From positions 1,178,001 to 1,242,000 of the forward strand of contig NZ_PCPS01000001.1 in assembly GCF_002975405.1 (NCBI RefSeq): DNA of 64,000 nucleotides, written 5' to 3'. The stretch is from Arthrobacter sp. MYb229 (GTDB lineage Bacteria > Actinomycetota > Actinomycetes > Actinomycetales > Micrococcaceae). The notes beneath the pieces were generated by a model. That model made no database searches. It saw nothing but the letters and a program-made list of their open reading frames with translations, and was not told the origin of the DNA. Positions 41,438-49,956 of this stretch are shown here, in pieces (the stretch's first letter is position 1; the number at the start of each line of letters is the position of its first letter). A program made the translations under genes and the position numbers.

Positions 41438-42661
41438 ATGCGTGTACTCATGGTGACCCCAGGCACTCGGGGCGACGTGGCTCCGATGGCCGGGCTGGGC
41501 AAAAAACTGCAGGAGCACGGCTTTGCGGTGTCCATTGCCGCCAACGCCGTGCATGCGCCGCTGATCACCTCGGCCGGATGCGACTATCACGAGTTGCCCG
41601 GCGACATGAGTGCGCTAGTCAGCCCCGCCGCCCCGGGGGCCAAACCGAGCGCCAGCCAATTGTCCTGGTATATGCGCGAGCTCGGGGCCTATTTCGACTC
41701 GGCGGCCACCGGCACGCTCGAAGCGGCCGAACAGGGCGCGGATGTGATCATCGCAAATTCGGTCGCCCCCTACGCCTATGATGTCGCCGAAGCCTTCGGC
41801 ATCCCGGTGATCGGCGCTCATCTACAGCCCAACGAGCCCAGTACGGCCTATGCGCCGATGGTCCTAGGCACCGCACGCAGCTTCGGCGCCCTGGGAAACA
41901 AGGCCTTGGGTTCCCTCATCGGCTCCGGCAAAGCACCGTACGACGCCCCGGTGGCACGGATCCGCGCCGCCCTCGGACTGCCCAAACGCACCCGGGCCTC
42001 CGGCGAACGCCAACGCAGGCGTGCCAACGCCCCGGTATTGCATGGCTTCAGCTCATCGATCGTCCCGCGCCCCGCGGACTGGCGCTCGGGCTTGAGCAAC
42101 TGCGGGTATTGGTGGCCGGCAAGCGATGAAGCTTGGACGCCACCTTCCGCGCTGGCCGACTTCCTCGCCGAGGGCCCGGCTCCGATCTTCATCGGCTTCG
42201 GCAGTACCGAGGCGCTGGATCCGGAGTTCATGCTCGACGTGGCGCGTCGCAGCGGCCGGCGGGCGATCTTGCAGGGTGCCCCAGAAATCAGCGAGCCGGG
42301 CATTCTCGGGATCGGAGCTGCCCCGCACCAGTGGCTGTTCCCGCAGATGGCCGCGGTGATCCACCATGCCGGGGCAGGCACGACGGCCGCAGGCTTGCGC
42401 GCCGGAGTCCCCACGATCGCGGTGCCAATTTTCACCGACCAGCCCTTCTGGGCCGCCCGGGTACACGCGCTAGGCGCGGGCGTGGAGCCGGTGAAGTACA
42501 AGGATCTGAGCGTCGACCGGCTGGCTTCCGCCATAGATCAGACGCTGTCCACGGACCACTACGCCGCCAACGCCTCGCGCATCGCTCGGCTGCTGGCCGA
42601 GGAAGAAGACAGCTCGCTGCCGGTGGCCAGGGCCCTTCGCGAGGCCGCAGCGGCTCGCTAG
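41438..42661 (+). CDS. UDP-glycosyltransferase (GT1 family)
   Basis: A 407-residue GT-B enzyme: N-terminal MRVLMVTPGTRGDVAPMAGLGKKLQEHGF (the GTxGDVxP acceptor-domain loop), FIGFGSTEALDP linker, and nucleotide-sugar motif APHQWLFPQMAAVIHHAGAGTTAAGLRAGVPTIAVPIFTDQPFWA (HHGGAGT-type box and the FxDQ end). This order matches macrolide or sterol/flavonoid UGTs. With a TetR repressor and an operator, inactivation of a hydrophobic xenobiotic or antibiotic by glycosylation is the likely role. GAGGGAG places the ATG at 41438. Confidence 0.85.
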   Translation: MRVLMVTPGTRGDVAPMAGLGKKLQEHGFAVSIAANAVHAPLITSAGCDYHELPGDMSALVSPAAPGAKPSASQLSWYMRELGAYFDSAATGTLEAAEQGADVIIANSVAPYAYDVAEAFGIPVIGAHLQPNEPSTAYAPMVLGTARSFGALGNKALGSLIGSGKAPYDAPVARIRAALGLPKRTRASGERQRRRANAPVLHGFSSSIVPRPADWRSGLSNCGYWWPASDEAWTPPSALADFLAEGPAPIFIGFGSTEALDPEFMLDVARRSGRRAILQGAPEISEPGILGIGAAPHQWLFPQMAAVIHHAGAGTTAAGLRAGVPTIAVPIFTDQPFWAARVHALGAGVEPVKYKDLSVDRLASAIDQTLSTDHYAANASRIARLLAEEEDSSLPVARALREAAAAR

Positions 42662-42698
42662 CAACGCCGCCGCAATCGCATTGGACCCCGGACGCGCC

Positions 42699-42732
42699 AA
42701 CGGCACCCATCGAATAATCGATGAGTGCCGTT
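42699..42732 (+). terminator. 15-bp terminator hairpin (one G-U pair)
   Basis: AACGGCACCCATCGA and TCGATGAGTGCCGTT pair around ATAA between the convergent glycosyltransferase and CsbD genes. Confidence 0.75.
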
Positions 42733-42745
42733 GGCCAAAAATCGT

Positions 42746-42940
42746 TTACTTGTTCAGATCGTCGCGGACATCCTTGGCGGCGTCCTTCACTGCTTCGCCA
42801 GCCTGCTTGGCCTTGGCAGCTGCCTGGTCTTTGACACCTTCAGCTTGCAGGTTCTCATTGTTGGTTGCGTCGCCTACGGACTCTTTGACCTTGCCGGAGG
42901 CTTCCTGCGCCTTGTTTTTGAACTTATCGCCCAAACCCAT
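42746..42940 (-). CDS. CsbD-family stress protein
   Basis: A 64-residue hydrophilic helical protein, MGLGDKFKNKAQEASGKVKESVGDATNNENLQAEGVKDQAAAKAKQ..., with the CsbD core (KxxxGxxKExxGxxTxNxxLxxEG). Family members are general-stress proteins of unknown mechanism. GGAGAAC precedes the ATG at 42940. Confidence 0.85.
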   Translation of the reverse strand: MGLGDKFKNKAQEASGKVKESVGDATNNENLQAEGVKDQAAAKAKQAGEAVKDAAKDVRDDLNK

Positions 42941-43043
42941 TGGATGTTCTCCTATCAATTGATCGAACAACTTACTTTTCCGACGCTACCTGCCAAGGCC
43001 TAGTGCGAACTGTCCGGAACCTTGGCGTTGGCTGACAGTTCCG

Positions 43044-43340
43044 CTAAGGCGTTGTTGCCAGCAGTGCACGAAGCTGCTGCTTGTAGTTTTCGAAGGCCGC
43101 GCGGCCCTTGCTCGTGAGCGCAATGTAGGTGACCGGCGATCGCCCCTCGAGGATCTTCTCCACGCTCACGTACTGGCTGTCCTCCAACTTGCGCAGGTGC
43201 GTCGCCAAGTTCCCCGAGGTCATTCCCAGCAGCCCCTGGAGTTTGGGAAAGGACATGCTGTCGCCTGCGCGCAGGGCATCGAGCACGGTGATGGTGCGCA
43301 GTCTTGCCTGCGCATGGATCACCGGGTCAAGCTCTTGCAT
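43044..43340 (-). CDS. winged-helix regulator (HTH_34 type)
   Basis: A 98-residue winged-helix protein: LDPVIHAQARLRTITVLDALRAGDSMSFPKLQGLLGMTSGNLATHLRKLEDSQYVSVEKILEGRSPVTYIALTSKGRAAFENY. This is the short ArsR/MarR-like form that pairs with membrane proteins. Its ATG at 43340 lies inside the end of the membrane protein gene (14-base overlap), so the two are coupled. The dyad ACTTTG-CATTA-CAAAGT upstream of the operon is a likely operator. Confidence 0.8.
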   Translation of the reverse strand: MQELDPVIHAQARLRTITVLDALRAGDSMSFPKLQGLLGMTSGNLATHLRKLEDSQYVSVEKILEGRSPVTYIALTSKGRAAFENYKQQLRALLATTP

Positions 43341-43989
43341 GCCCACCGCGAACCACCTCGCCCGAAACCAATGCGGGCCGAGCTCCATGCAGCAGCCCCA
43401 GGGCGATCAGCCCAAGTCCGCCGAGCACACCGGCCAAGAGGTTATAGGGGGCTGGCACCGCCAGCGAGATGAGCCCGACGAGAAGAATCCACGCGCCGAA
43501 GATCAATTGGGTCCGATCATTCCAGATCAGCGATCCGGCGACCACCAGCACACCGACCACCAGGCACAGGGCCGCCAGCGAGAAGGCCAGCAAGCCCATG
43601 GCGTCGAGCCCCGAGGCATGCAGGCGCCACCCGAGCAGTCCGGCGAAGATCATGCCCAGGGTGAAGGTATTTCCGTAGATCGCGCCTTCGACCATCGAAG
43701 GACCCTTGGTGCCCACCGCGCGCTTGGCCGAGTGAACGGCCGAGAATACGATGGCAAGCACGAAGGCGATCACCGCGATACCGACCCCGAGCAACCTGGG
43801 CAGCAACGGTGCGCCGAGCGGTGCGAACGTGAAGAAGATCGCCAGGAAGGCGATAACCCACCCGGTCCCCCAGAGCGAAAAGAGCAAGCGCTGATCCGGG
43901 CTCAGGGCCTCGCGTGTTTGCCGCGCGTCGACCTCGATGCCCTGCAGGATCCGGGCCGGATCCACCTCATGCCCATTCTTGTTGTCCAT
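43327..43989 (-). CDS. membrane protein coupled to winged-helix regulator
   Basis: A 220-residue protein with an N-terminal cytoplasmic stretch (DPARILQGIEVDARQTREALSPDQRLLFSLWGTGWV) and about six helices (IAFLAIFFTFAPLG, LLPRLLGVGIAVIAFVLAIVFS, IYGNTFTLGMIFAGLLGW, LLAFSLAALCLVVGVLVVAGSLIW, LIFGAWILLVGLISLAV, LLAGVLGGLGLIALGLLHG). No transport motif; it could be a sensor or envelope protein. GGAGAGG at 43996-44002 sets the ATG. First gene of the operon. Confidence 0.7.
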   Translation of the reverse strand: MDNKNGHEVDPARILQGIEVDARQTREALSPDQRLLFSLWGTGWVIAFLAIFFTFAPLGAPLLPRLLGVGIAVIAFVLAIVFSAVHSAKRAVGTKGPSMVEGAIYGNTFTLGMIFAGLLGWRLHASGLDAMGLLAFSLAALCLVVGVLVVAGSLIWNDRTQLIFGAWILLVGLISLAVPAPYNLLAGVLGGLGLIALGLLHGARPALVSGEVVRGGHARA

Positions 43990-44051
43990 GGCGTTACCTC
44001 TCCCTCGCCGAGCCGTCCGCGCAATCCACAAAGTAGTTCGCGGTGGAAAGC

Positions 44052-44068
44052 ACTTTGCATTACAAAGT
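44052..44068 (-). promoter_or_regulatory. dyad ACTTTG-CATTA-CAAAGT upstream of the membrane-regulator operon
   Basis: 6-bp perfect dyad with 5-base spacer, 63 bases before the operon start. Probable operator of the winged-helix protein encoded in the operon. By position only. Confidence 0.5.
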
Positions 44069-44323
44069 TAAAGATAGCACTCGCCCACCCGATAGTGAAG
44101 AGACCATTTCCGCAAAGCCCGGCGCCGGCCAACCAGGTTTTCCCGAACCCCCTGGAACACACAGGTCACAGGCCCTCAGAGACGGTTTTGACCTAGTGAA
44201 AATGCAGCGGAACATATGCACAGCCAGCGCGTTCTGGGCGCAGGTCCGCTTCGCGCACGGTGATCTTCGTCAACGGCGGCAAGCCGGCGATCGGAGCACG
44301 CCGGCCCGGTTTCCTCGGTATCA

Positions 44324-45580
44324 TTGGAACTATCGAACTTCGCAGCAGTTCTGCTCGTGCGCGGTTGCCAATCGGGTGAGCACCACGAAACGACGAGGTC
44401 GATTTTCATCTCCCACGCACCCAATGCTGCCGATCAATTGATCTCCTGGGAACACCAGAGTGTGCGCACCACGGCCACTTGGTGGTCGGCTAATGCGCGC
44501 TCGGCGCCCAAGGATCTAGTTGTCGTCGACGATCGGCTCACCGCGGATGCGGCCATGAGATACGCCGCCCGGGGCACCGCAATGCTGTGGCTCGGCGACT
44601 TCCACAATGCCAAGCAGCTGCTCGCGGCCATCGATCGCCGCCTGGCCAAGACTGGCAAGGCCTCCCGCAAGCAGCTGACCGACGCCGAGAAGTTCTATGC
44701 CATCCGGCAATCCCGCGCCCAGCGCTCACGGATGATGTCCCTGCTCCTGGTTCCGCTGAATTTCGACACCCCCGGAGGCACCGCGACGCTGCCGCTGTCC
44801 CGGGCCCCGCTGGTCGGTGCCGCGGTGGCCTTTGGCTACGCGCAGCAGGCGCAGCCCGCTTCGGGCCACGCGGTAGTCAGCCTGCAGGAACTGACCGGCA
44901 TGCTCGGCGCCTACCAGTGGTTCCTCAACGGGGTTGACGTTCCCGCACTGGGAGCGAAGATCCACCCCCACTACGGCACCTTCCTGCCCACCCGCCACGA
45001 GTATGTTGATCTGGTGGCCAAGGCGCCGCTCAATACCAAGGAGCTGGCCTTCGACATCGGCACCGGCACCGGGGTGCTGGCCGCCGTGCTGGTGGCCCGC
45101 GGGATGAAAAGCGTGCTCGGCACGGACATCCATCAGCGCGCGGTGGATTGCGCGAACGATAATTTTGCGCGTCTGGGCCTCCAAGACGCTGCGCGAGCCG
45201 AGCTGACCAGCATGTTCCCCGCAGGCAAGGCCCCCTTGGTGATCTGCAATCCACCGTGGCTGCCCGGGAGCGCGCCAAGCTCGCTGGACGCGGCGGTCTA
45301 CGATCCGGGAAGCAAAATGCTGCTGCAGTTCCTGCGCGGATTGCCCGAACACCTGACCGCGGATGGCGAAGGCTGGTTGATCATCTCGGACCTCGCCGAG
45401 CTGCTCGGCCTGCGCACCCGTGAGCTATTGCTGGAAGCCATCGATCATGCGGGCCTGGAGATCATCGACCGGCTCGACACCTCACCAACCCACGCCCGGG
45501 CCAAGGACCACTCGGACGTTCTGCACGCAGCGCGCTCGCGGGAAGTCACCTCGTTGTGGCGGCTGCAAGCCAAACGCTAA
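44324..45580 (+). CDS. class I SAM-dependent methyltransferase (NPPW type)
   Basis: Up to 418 residues. The N-terminal part (PKDLVVVDDRLTADAAMRYAARGTAMLWLGDFHNAKQLLAAIDRRL) is typical of an actinobacterial methyltransferase family. The catalytic domain shows AFDIGTGTGVLAAVLVARG (SAM motif I), GTDIHQRAVDCANDN and VICNPPWLPG, the NPPY/W motif of enzymes that methylate amide or base nitrogens (HemK/RsmC/TrmN6-like). The target here is unknown. The start is uncertain: TTG at 44324 opens the frame, but family length would also fit TTG at 44441; no ribosome binding site is evident for either. Confidence 0.78.
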   Translation: MELSNFAAVLLVRGCQSGEHHETTRSIFISHAPNAADQLISWEHQSVRTTATWWSANARSAPKDLVVVDDRLTADAAMRYAARGTAMLWLGDFHNAKQLLAAIDRRLAKTGKASRKQLTDAEKFYAIRQSRAQRSRMMSLLLVPLNFDTPGGTATLPLSRAPLVGAAVAFGYAQQAQPASGHAVVSLQELTGMLGAYQWFLNGVDVPALGAKIHPHYGTFLPTRHEYVDLVAKAPLNTKELAFDIGTGTGVLAAVLVARGMKSVLGTDIHQRAVDCANDNFARLGLQDAARAELTSMFPAGKAPLVICNPPWLPGSAPSSLDAAVYDPGSKMLLQFLRGLPEHLTADGEGWLIISDLAELLGLRTRELLLEAIDHAGLEIIDRLDTSPTHARAKDHSDVLHAARSREVTSLWRLQAKR

Positions 45581-45587
45581 GACACAA

Positions 45588-46199
45588 CTATGCGCTGCGT
45601 CCAAGCACGGCGACCAGGAAGTCGTCGGCCGCCCGATGCATATTCCAGGTGGAGTAGCGCTGCTGCAGCTCGAGTCCGGCCTGCGCGGCATCCGCTTCGA
45701 ACTCGGCGAAATCGTAGCCCCGCCCGGCGCCAAAGCCGACAACGAGCCGGCCTTCCGACGCCAAATGCCCGCGCAGCCGTTGCAACGCAGGCAGCCGTTC
45801 ATTCTGGGCAAGGAAGGTCAGCACATTTCCGGCGCAGACGATGAGGTCGAATTCTTGGGCTGCGCCGGATTCGTCGTTCAGCGTGAACGTCGCAAGGTTT
45901 CCGGCGTGCCACTGCGCTGCCGGGTAATCCTCGCGGGCGACCTCGATAAGGTGCTCATCCAAATCGACGCCGACTACTTGGTGCCCGTGCTCGGCAAGCC
46001 AGCCGCCGATGCGGCCGGTGCCGCAGCCGGCATCGAGTATCCGGCTCCCCCGCTCGGCCATGGCATCAATCGTTCGGGCTTCACCGAAAATATCGTTGCC
46101 CTCAGCGACAATTGTCCGCCAACGCTGAGCGTAGTTCTGGGCGTGGTCGGGATTGGCGCGCACCGCGGCGAGCCATACATTTTCTTCGGGAGCACTCAT
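45588..46199 (-). CDS. class I SAM-dependent methyltransferase
   Basis: A 203-residue methyltransferase: RILDAGCGTGRIGGWLAEHGHQVVGVDLDEHLIEVAREDYP (SAM motif I and II), FDLIVCAGNVLTFLAQNERLPALQRLRGHLASEGRLVVGF. A small-molecule type of fold with no acceptor domain. GGAGG lies directly before the ATG at 46199. It converges with the preceding methyltransferase, leaving only seven bases, and is divergent from the flavoprotein monooxygenase. Substrate unknown. Confidence 0.83.
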   Translation of the reverse strand: MSAPEENVWLAAVRANPDHAQNYAQRWRTIVAEGNDIFGEARTIDAMAERGSRILDAGCGTGRIGGWLAEHGHQVVGVDLDEHLIEVAREDYPAAQWHAGNLATFTLNDESGAAQEFDLIVCAGNVLTFLAQNERLPALQRLRGHLASEGRLVVGFGAGRGYDFAEFEADAAQAGLELQQRYSTWNMHRAADDFLVAVLGRSA

Positions 46200-46247
46200 G
46201 CCTCCAGTTTCCCACGCCATCGGGCACAAACAGCATTCAAGGCGCGG

Positions 46248-46269
46248 CCATGGGTATTTTTACCCATGG
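46248..46269 (+). promoter_or_regulatory. dyad CCATGGGTA-TTTT-TACCCATGG
   Basis: 9-bp perfect inverted repeat in the divergent promoter region of the methyltransferase and the monooxygenase. Its outer CCATGGG recurs in the hairpin at 47574-47611 ahead of the LuxR-type gene. Confidence 0.5.
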
Positions 46270-46415
46270 GTCCGCGGTGCGACGTTGCATCAATCGCCCG
46301 ACGCGGACCTGGCCGCTGGCTGCGTAAGGTGAAATCCATGATCGGTTCGGGGGCTTCCCGGCACCGTAAACCAGCGAGGTTTTCGCTGATTTCCATGGCT
46401 CGCATGGAGGATGTT

Positions 46416-47567
46416 ATGTCCAACCACAAGCAGGAAAAATCAACACCCACCCAGCCGGCGCGCAACGTCGACACACTGGTCATCGGCGCTGGCCAGGCCG
46501 GGCTCTCCGCGGCCCAGCAGCTCAAGGAACGCGGCGGAGACTGCCTTGTGCTGGAAGCCGGGGAAAGGATCGGCGACCAGTGGCGCCACCAGTACGATAC
46601 GCTGCGCTTGTATACCACCAATCGGGTCAATCATCTGCCCGGGATGAAGTTCCCCGGCGAACCGGGCGGCTTTGCCAGCAAGGACGAACTGGCCGACTTC
46701 CTGGAGCACTATGCGGCCAGCTTCGAGCTGCCGGTGCTCTGCCGGGCGCGGGTCAGCTCGCTCACCGGGTACGGGCAACGCTTCGTGGCACAAACCGCTG
46801 CGGGAGAAATCCACGCTCAGCAGGTCGTGATCGCCACCAGCCCCTTCGGCCAGCTGCCGGCCATCCCGCAGCTGGCCGATGAGCTCGACGAACAGATCCT
46901 GCAATTGCACTCCAGCGAATACCGCCGCCCGGGACAGCTCAAACCCGGCCCGGTGCTGGTGGTCGGCGCCTCGCATTCGGGCTGCGATATCGCGTGGGAA
47001 GTTGCCCAGCGGCACCCGACGATGCTGTGCGGACGCGACACCGGTGAGGTCCCAGTGCCCTGGGGCAGTCCGCTGATCCACGTGGTCGTTCCGCTGGTGA
47101 TGTTCGCCCACACCTACCTGGAAACGCGCAGCACCGCCTTCGGCCGGCGCAAGCGCCTCGAGGTTCTGGAGCACGGGGCGCCGCGGCTCCGGGTGAAACG
47201 CGCGGATCTGGCCGCCAGGGGCGTGAAATGGCACGAGCAGCGAGTCACCGGGGTTCGCAACGGCCAGCCGGTGCTTGCCGACGGCACCGTGCTGGAGGTG
47301 GACAACGTCATTTGGGCCACCGGATTCCGCCACGATTACTCCTGGCTGAAATTGCCGGTGCTCGATGAATCCGGCTGGCCGCGCGAATACCGCGGCGTCG
47401 TCCAGGACGTGCCGGGGCTGTACTTCTGCGGACTGGCCTTCCAGCACTCTGAGGCTTCGATGAACCTCTTCGGAGTGGGGCGCGATGCCGCCTACGTCGC
47501 ACGGCAGATCATCCCCCGTGCCTCGAGCCCGCACAAGGCCGCGGACACCGAGCGGATGATTGCATAG
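46416..47567 (+). CDS. flavin-containing monooxygenase-like NAD(P)/FAD oxidoreductase
   Basis: A 383-residue two-dinucleotide-fold flavoprotein (CzcO/FMO-like): VDTLVIGAGQAGLSAAQQLKERG (FAD site, residues 18-40), ERIGDQWRHQYDTLRLYTTNRVNHLPG, GPVLVVGASHSGCDIAWEVAQ (NADPH site) and VDNVIWATGFRHDYSWL (ATG-type motif). The likely reaction is NADPH-dependent oxygenation of a nitrogen, sulfur or ketone substrate. GGAGG at 46406-46410 fixes the ATG at 46416. The LuxR/TPR regulator gene follows after 40 bases. Confidence 0.85.
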   Translation: MSNHKQEKSTPTQPARNVDTLVIGAGQAGLSAAQQLKERGGDCLVLEAGERIGDQWRHQYDTLRLYTTNRVNHLPGMKFPGEPGGFASKDELADFLEHYAASFELPVLCRARVSSLTGYGQRFVAQTAAGEIHAQQVVIATSPFGQLPAIPQLADELDEQILQLHSSEYRRPGQLKPGPVLVVGASHSGCDIAWEVAQRHPTMLCGRDTGEVPVPWGSPLIHVVVPLVMFAHTYLETRSTAFGRRKRLEVLEHGAPRLRVKRADLAARGVKWHEQRVTGVRNGQPVLADGTVLEVDNVIWATGFRHDYSWLKLPVLDESGWPREYRGVVQDVPGLYFCGLAFQHSEASMNLFGVGRDAAYVARQIIPRASSPHKAADTERMIA

Positions 47568-47573
47568 CAAAGT

Positions 47574-47611
47574 CCATGGGCGTAGCCTCGCAAGTGAGGC
47601 TACGCCCATGG
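47574..47611 (+). promoter_or_regulatory. 16-bp perfect hairpin enclosing the luxR-type start codon
   Basis: CCATGGGCGTAGCCTC (47574-47589) and GAGGCTACGCCCATGG (47596-47611) pair perfectly around GCAAGT. The right arm contains the GAGG ribosome binding site (47596-47599) and the ATG (47608) of the next gene, so the RNA hairpin would hide both. It also stands where a terminator of the monooxygenase gene would be. Confidence 0.7.
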
Positions 47612-49218
47612 ATAATCCCGAATCTGACCCAGCGCACCAACCGGAGCATCAGGATCTGCTGCCCGAGCAGCTGATGGCCCGAGGCACGCACGCCCATTTG
47701 ACCGGCGAATCCGCCCGCGGTCTTGACCTGCTGCACCAGGCTTTCGTGAAATTCGGCGAGCAGCATCAACCGGCGCAGGCATTGCAGGCGGCCTTCAGGA
47801 TCACCATGGTCTATGGCACCAGCGGACAGCCTGCGCTGTTTAATGGCTGGTTGGCTCGCTCGCGCGCCCTGCTGGCCGAGCATGAAACCGGCGGCGTCTT
47901 GCCGCCGGCCCTCGAGGTGGCCGCCGGATACCACGGCGTGCTGCAGCTGCATCAGGCGCTGATGAGCGGCGGGTTTGCCGTCGTGACGGAGAAAGCCGCC
48001 GAAATCCTGCGGCTCGGACGCAAACACCGCAACGCGGACCTGCTGGCACTGGCCCTGGTTGCCAGCGGCCGCTCAAGCATCTACGCCGGGCGGGTGCCGG
48101 CCGGCCTCGACATGCTCGACGAGGCCATGGCCCTGGTCCTGGCCGGGGAATGCGAGGCCATACCCACCGGGCTTGTCTGGTGCGCCGCCATCGAAGCCTG
48201 CCAGGAAATCGGCGCCATCGACCGGGTATCCCAATGGACCGAGGCACTGGCCAGCTGGCGGGCGGAGCGCCCGCAGATTACCGCTTTCGGCGGGGAATGC
48301 TCGCTGCACACCGGGCAGATCCTGGCCCTGCGCGGTTCCTGGGGTGCGGCCATCGACGAGTTCACCACCTCTTGCCACCGTTTCGAGCTCCGCTCCCAGC
48401 CCTATTCCGCAGGGGTCGCGCAGCGCGAACGCGGGGATCTGCTGCGCATCCAAGGAGACTTCGATGCCGCCGAGACGGCCTACCAGGCTGCGGCGGAGCA
48501 TGGCTGCGACCCACAGCCGGGACTAGCACTGCTGTGGTTGGCCAATGGCTCAACCGACGCTGCCCTGGCCGCCATCCGCCGGTGCCTGGACGAACGCCAG
48601 CTGCCCGCCCAACGCCTCGCGCTCTTGCCGGCCGGCATCGAAATCGAACTGCAGCTGGGCACCCGGGATGCGGCGGAGCGGTTGCTGAGCGAGTTGGACG
48701 GACAGGCTGATGCCACCGGCTGCCTGATCACCTTGGCCGCGGCCGCCTATGCCCACGCCGAGGTGGAGCTCTCCAAGGATGATGCCCACGGAGCACTGCC
48801 CTATGCCCGCAAGGCGGTACAGGACTTCGGCCAGATCCGTGCCCCCTATCTCTGCGCACGCTCCCGGGTCCTGTTGGCCCGTACCCTGCTGGCGGTCGGT
48901 GACACCCGCAGCTTTCATGCGGAAATGCAGGCCGCCACGGCCACCTTCGAGCAGCTGGGCGCCACTCCGCAACGCGCCGCGGCCCAGTCGCTGCAGCAGG
49001 AGGTCGGCCACGCTGAGCCCGCTCCGGGCGGACTGACCGCTCGCGAGGTCCAAGTGCTGCAATTGGTGTCTGCCGGACACAGCAACCGGCAGATTGCGCA
49101 AAAGCTCTATCTGAGCGAAAAGACGGTCGCCCGGCACCTGAGCAATATTTTCACCAAGATCCAGGTGCCATCGCGCACCGCGGCCGCTGCCTGGGCCTAC
49201 GAGCACTCGTTGACCTGA
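47608..49218 (+). CDS. LuxR-family transcriptional regulator with TPR-like domain
   Basis: A 536-residue protein. The N-terminal 450 residues are helical repeats (ARGLDLLHQAFVKFGEQHQPAQALQAAFRI, AAIDEFTTSCHRF, GDLLRIQGDFDAAETAYQAAAEHG, GALPYARKAVQDFGQI) without a visible P-loop, so it is not a MalT-type ATPase. The C-terminus is a LuxR/GerE HTH: LTAREVQVLQLVSAGHSNRQIAQKLYLSEKTVARHLSNIFTKI. Relatives accompany FMO-like or FAD monooxygenase genes in actinobacteria. Start is inside the hairpin at 47574-47611; TTG at 47560 is an alternative. Confidence 0.83.
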   Translation: MDNPESDPAHQPEHQDLLPEQLMARGTHAHLTGESARGLDLLHQAFVKFGEQHQPAQALQAAFRITMVYGTSGQPALFNGWLARSRALLAEHETGGVLPPALEVAAGYHGVLQLHQALMSGGFAVVTEKAAEILRLGRKHRNADLLALALVASGRSSIYAGRVPAGLDMLDEAMALVLAGECEAIPTGLVWCAAIEACQEIGAIDRVSQWTEALASWRAERPQITAFGGECSLHTGQILALRGSWGAAIDEFTTSCHRFELRSQPYSAGVAQRERGDLLRIQGDFDAAETAYQAAAEHGCDPQPGLALLWLANGSTDAALAAIRRCLDERQLPAQRLALLPAGIEIELQLGTRDAAERLLSELDGQADATGCLITLAAAAYAHAEVELSKDDAHGALPYARKAVQDFGQIRAPYLCARSRVLLARTLLAVGDTRSFHAEMQAATATFEQLGATPQRAAAQSLQQEVGHAEPAPGGLTAREVQVLQLVSAGHSNRQIAQKLYLSEKTVARHLSNIFTKIQVPSRTAAAAWAYEHSLT

Positions 49219-49236
49219 CTTCGCTCAGGTACGCCT

Positions 49237-49264
49237 CCGGGCCCGGTGCCTCGCGTGGGCCCGG
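49237..49264 (+). terminator. 8-bp hairpin after the LuxR-type gene
   Basis: CCGGGCCC (49237-49244) pairs with GGGCCCGG (49257-49264), 19 bases after the stop. No T-tract. Confidence 0.45.
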
Positions 49265-49680
49265 GTCCGTACTTGGATTCTCCGGGCATGGCGAGCAATG
49301 CGGCCTTATATCGAGCTCCCTCGCTTTAAACTATGGAGATAGTCCGGGCGCACCCGTGCGCTCTGTGCCTGACCAACTGGGACTTGCCTCATGGATAAAT
49401 CGCATGGCTAATCGGCAAAGCCTCAACTGGCCAAATTATCGAGCGACGTAAATGTGCGTGCACTACCGCCCCACCTCCTGGGCAGCCAGATGCAGCGCAA
49501 CTATGGCCCGAGCAATCGCCAGTCTCCCGTAAGTCGGCTTCTTTCCGCCGGGCTCAAAGCACCGCACTGGCCCAATGGTTTTCGTTGTCGGGCCCTTATT
49601 CGACCAGTCTGGGCATTCGCATGCCGTGGCCATGGCAGTCTGGTCAGGCCGGATCGTCCCGTTTCGCGATCAAATACGAG
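49265..49680. other. intergenic region without a recognisable gene
   Basis: About 415 bases between the LuxR-type gene and the terminator of the first tRNA-Val. Open frames here lack ribosome binding sites and family resemblance. Confidence 0.4.
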
Positions 49681-49726
49681 AAAACCCGCTTCATTTAGCC
49701 TGATTAGACTAAATGAAACGGGTTTT
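49681..49726 (-). terminator. terminator of tRNA-Val copy 1
   Basis: AAAACCCGCTTCATTTAG pairs with CTAAATGAAACGGGTTTT (one mismatch) directly after the tRNA 3' end on the minus strand, giving a T-rich tail. Confidence 0.8.
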
Positions 49727-49730
49727 GCTT

Positions 49731-49806
49731 GGTGGGCCCTACCGGGATCGAACCGATGACATTCACGGTGTAAACGTGACGCTCTACCAGCTGAGCTAAA
49801 GGCCCT
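49731..49806 (-). tRNA. tRNA-Val (anticodon UAC), copy 1
   Basis: 76 bases read on the minus strand. Acceptor GGGCCTT pairs with AGGGCCC; the anticodon arm is TCACG-TTTACAC-CGTGA with TAC as anticodon; the T-arm contains GGTTCGATCCC; CCA is encoded. Sequence identical to the gene at 51614-51689. Confidence 0.95.
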
Positions 49807-49956
49807 GACCATTGCTGAACGAAGAACTTTCTTCGCGCCAACAGAGAATAACTTTACTTGCGATTCCCTATCGGCGCAAATCAACAGGCAGTGACGTGCG
49901 TCTCCCGCATCACGGCTCGGTCCAAGCTCACCCAGATTGCGCCACGACTGGAAGCG

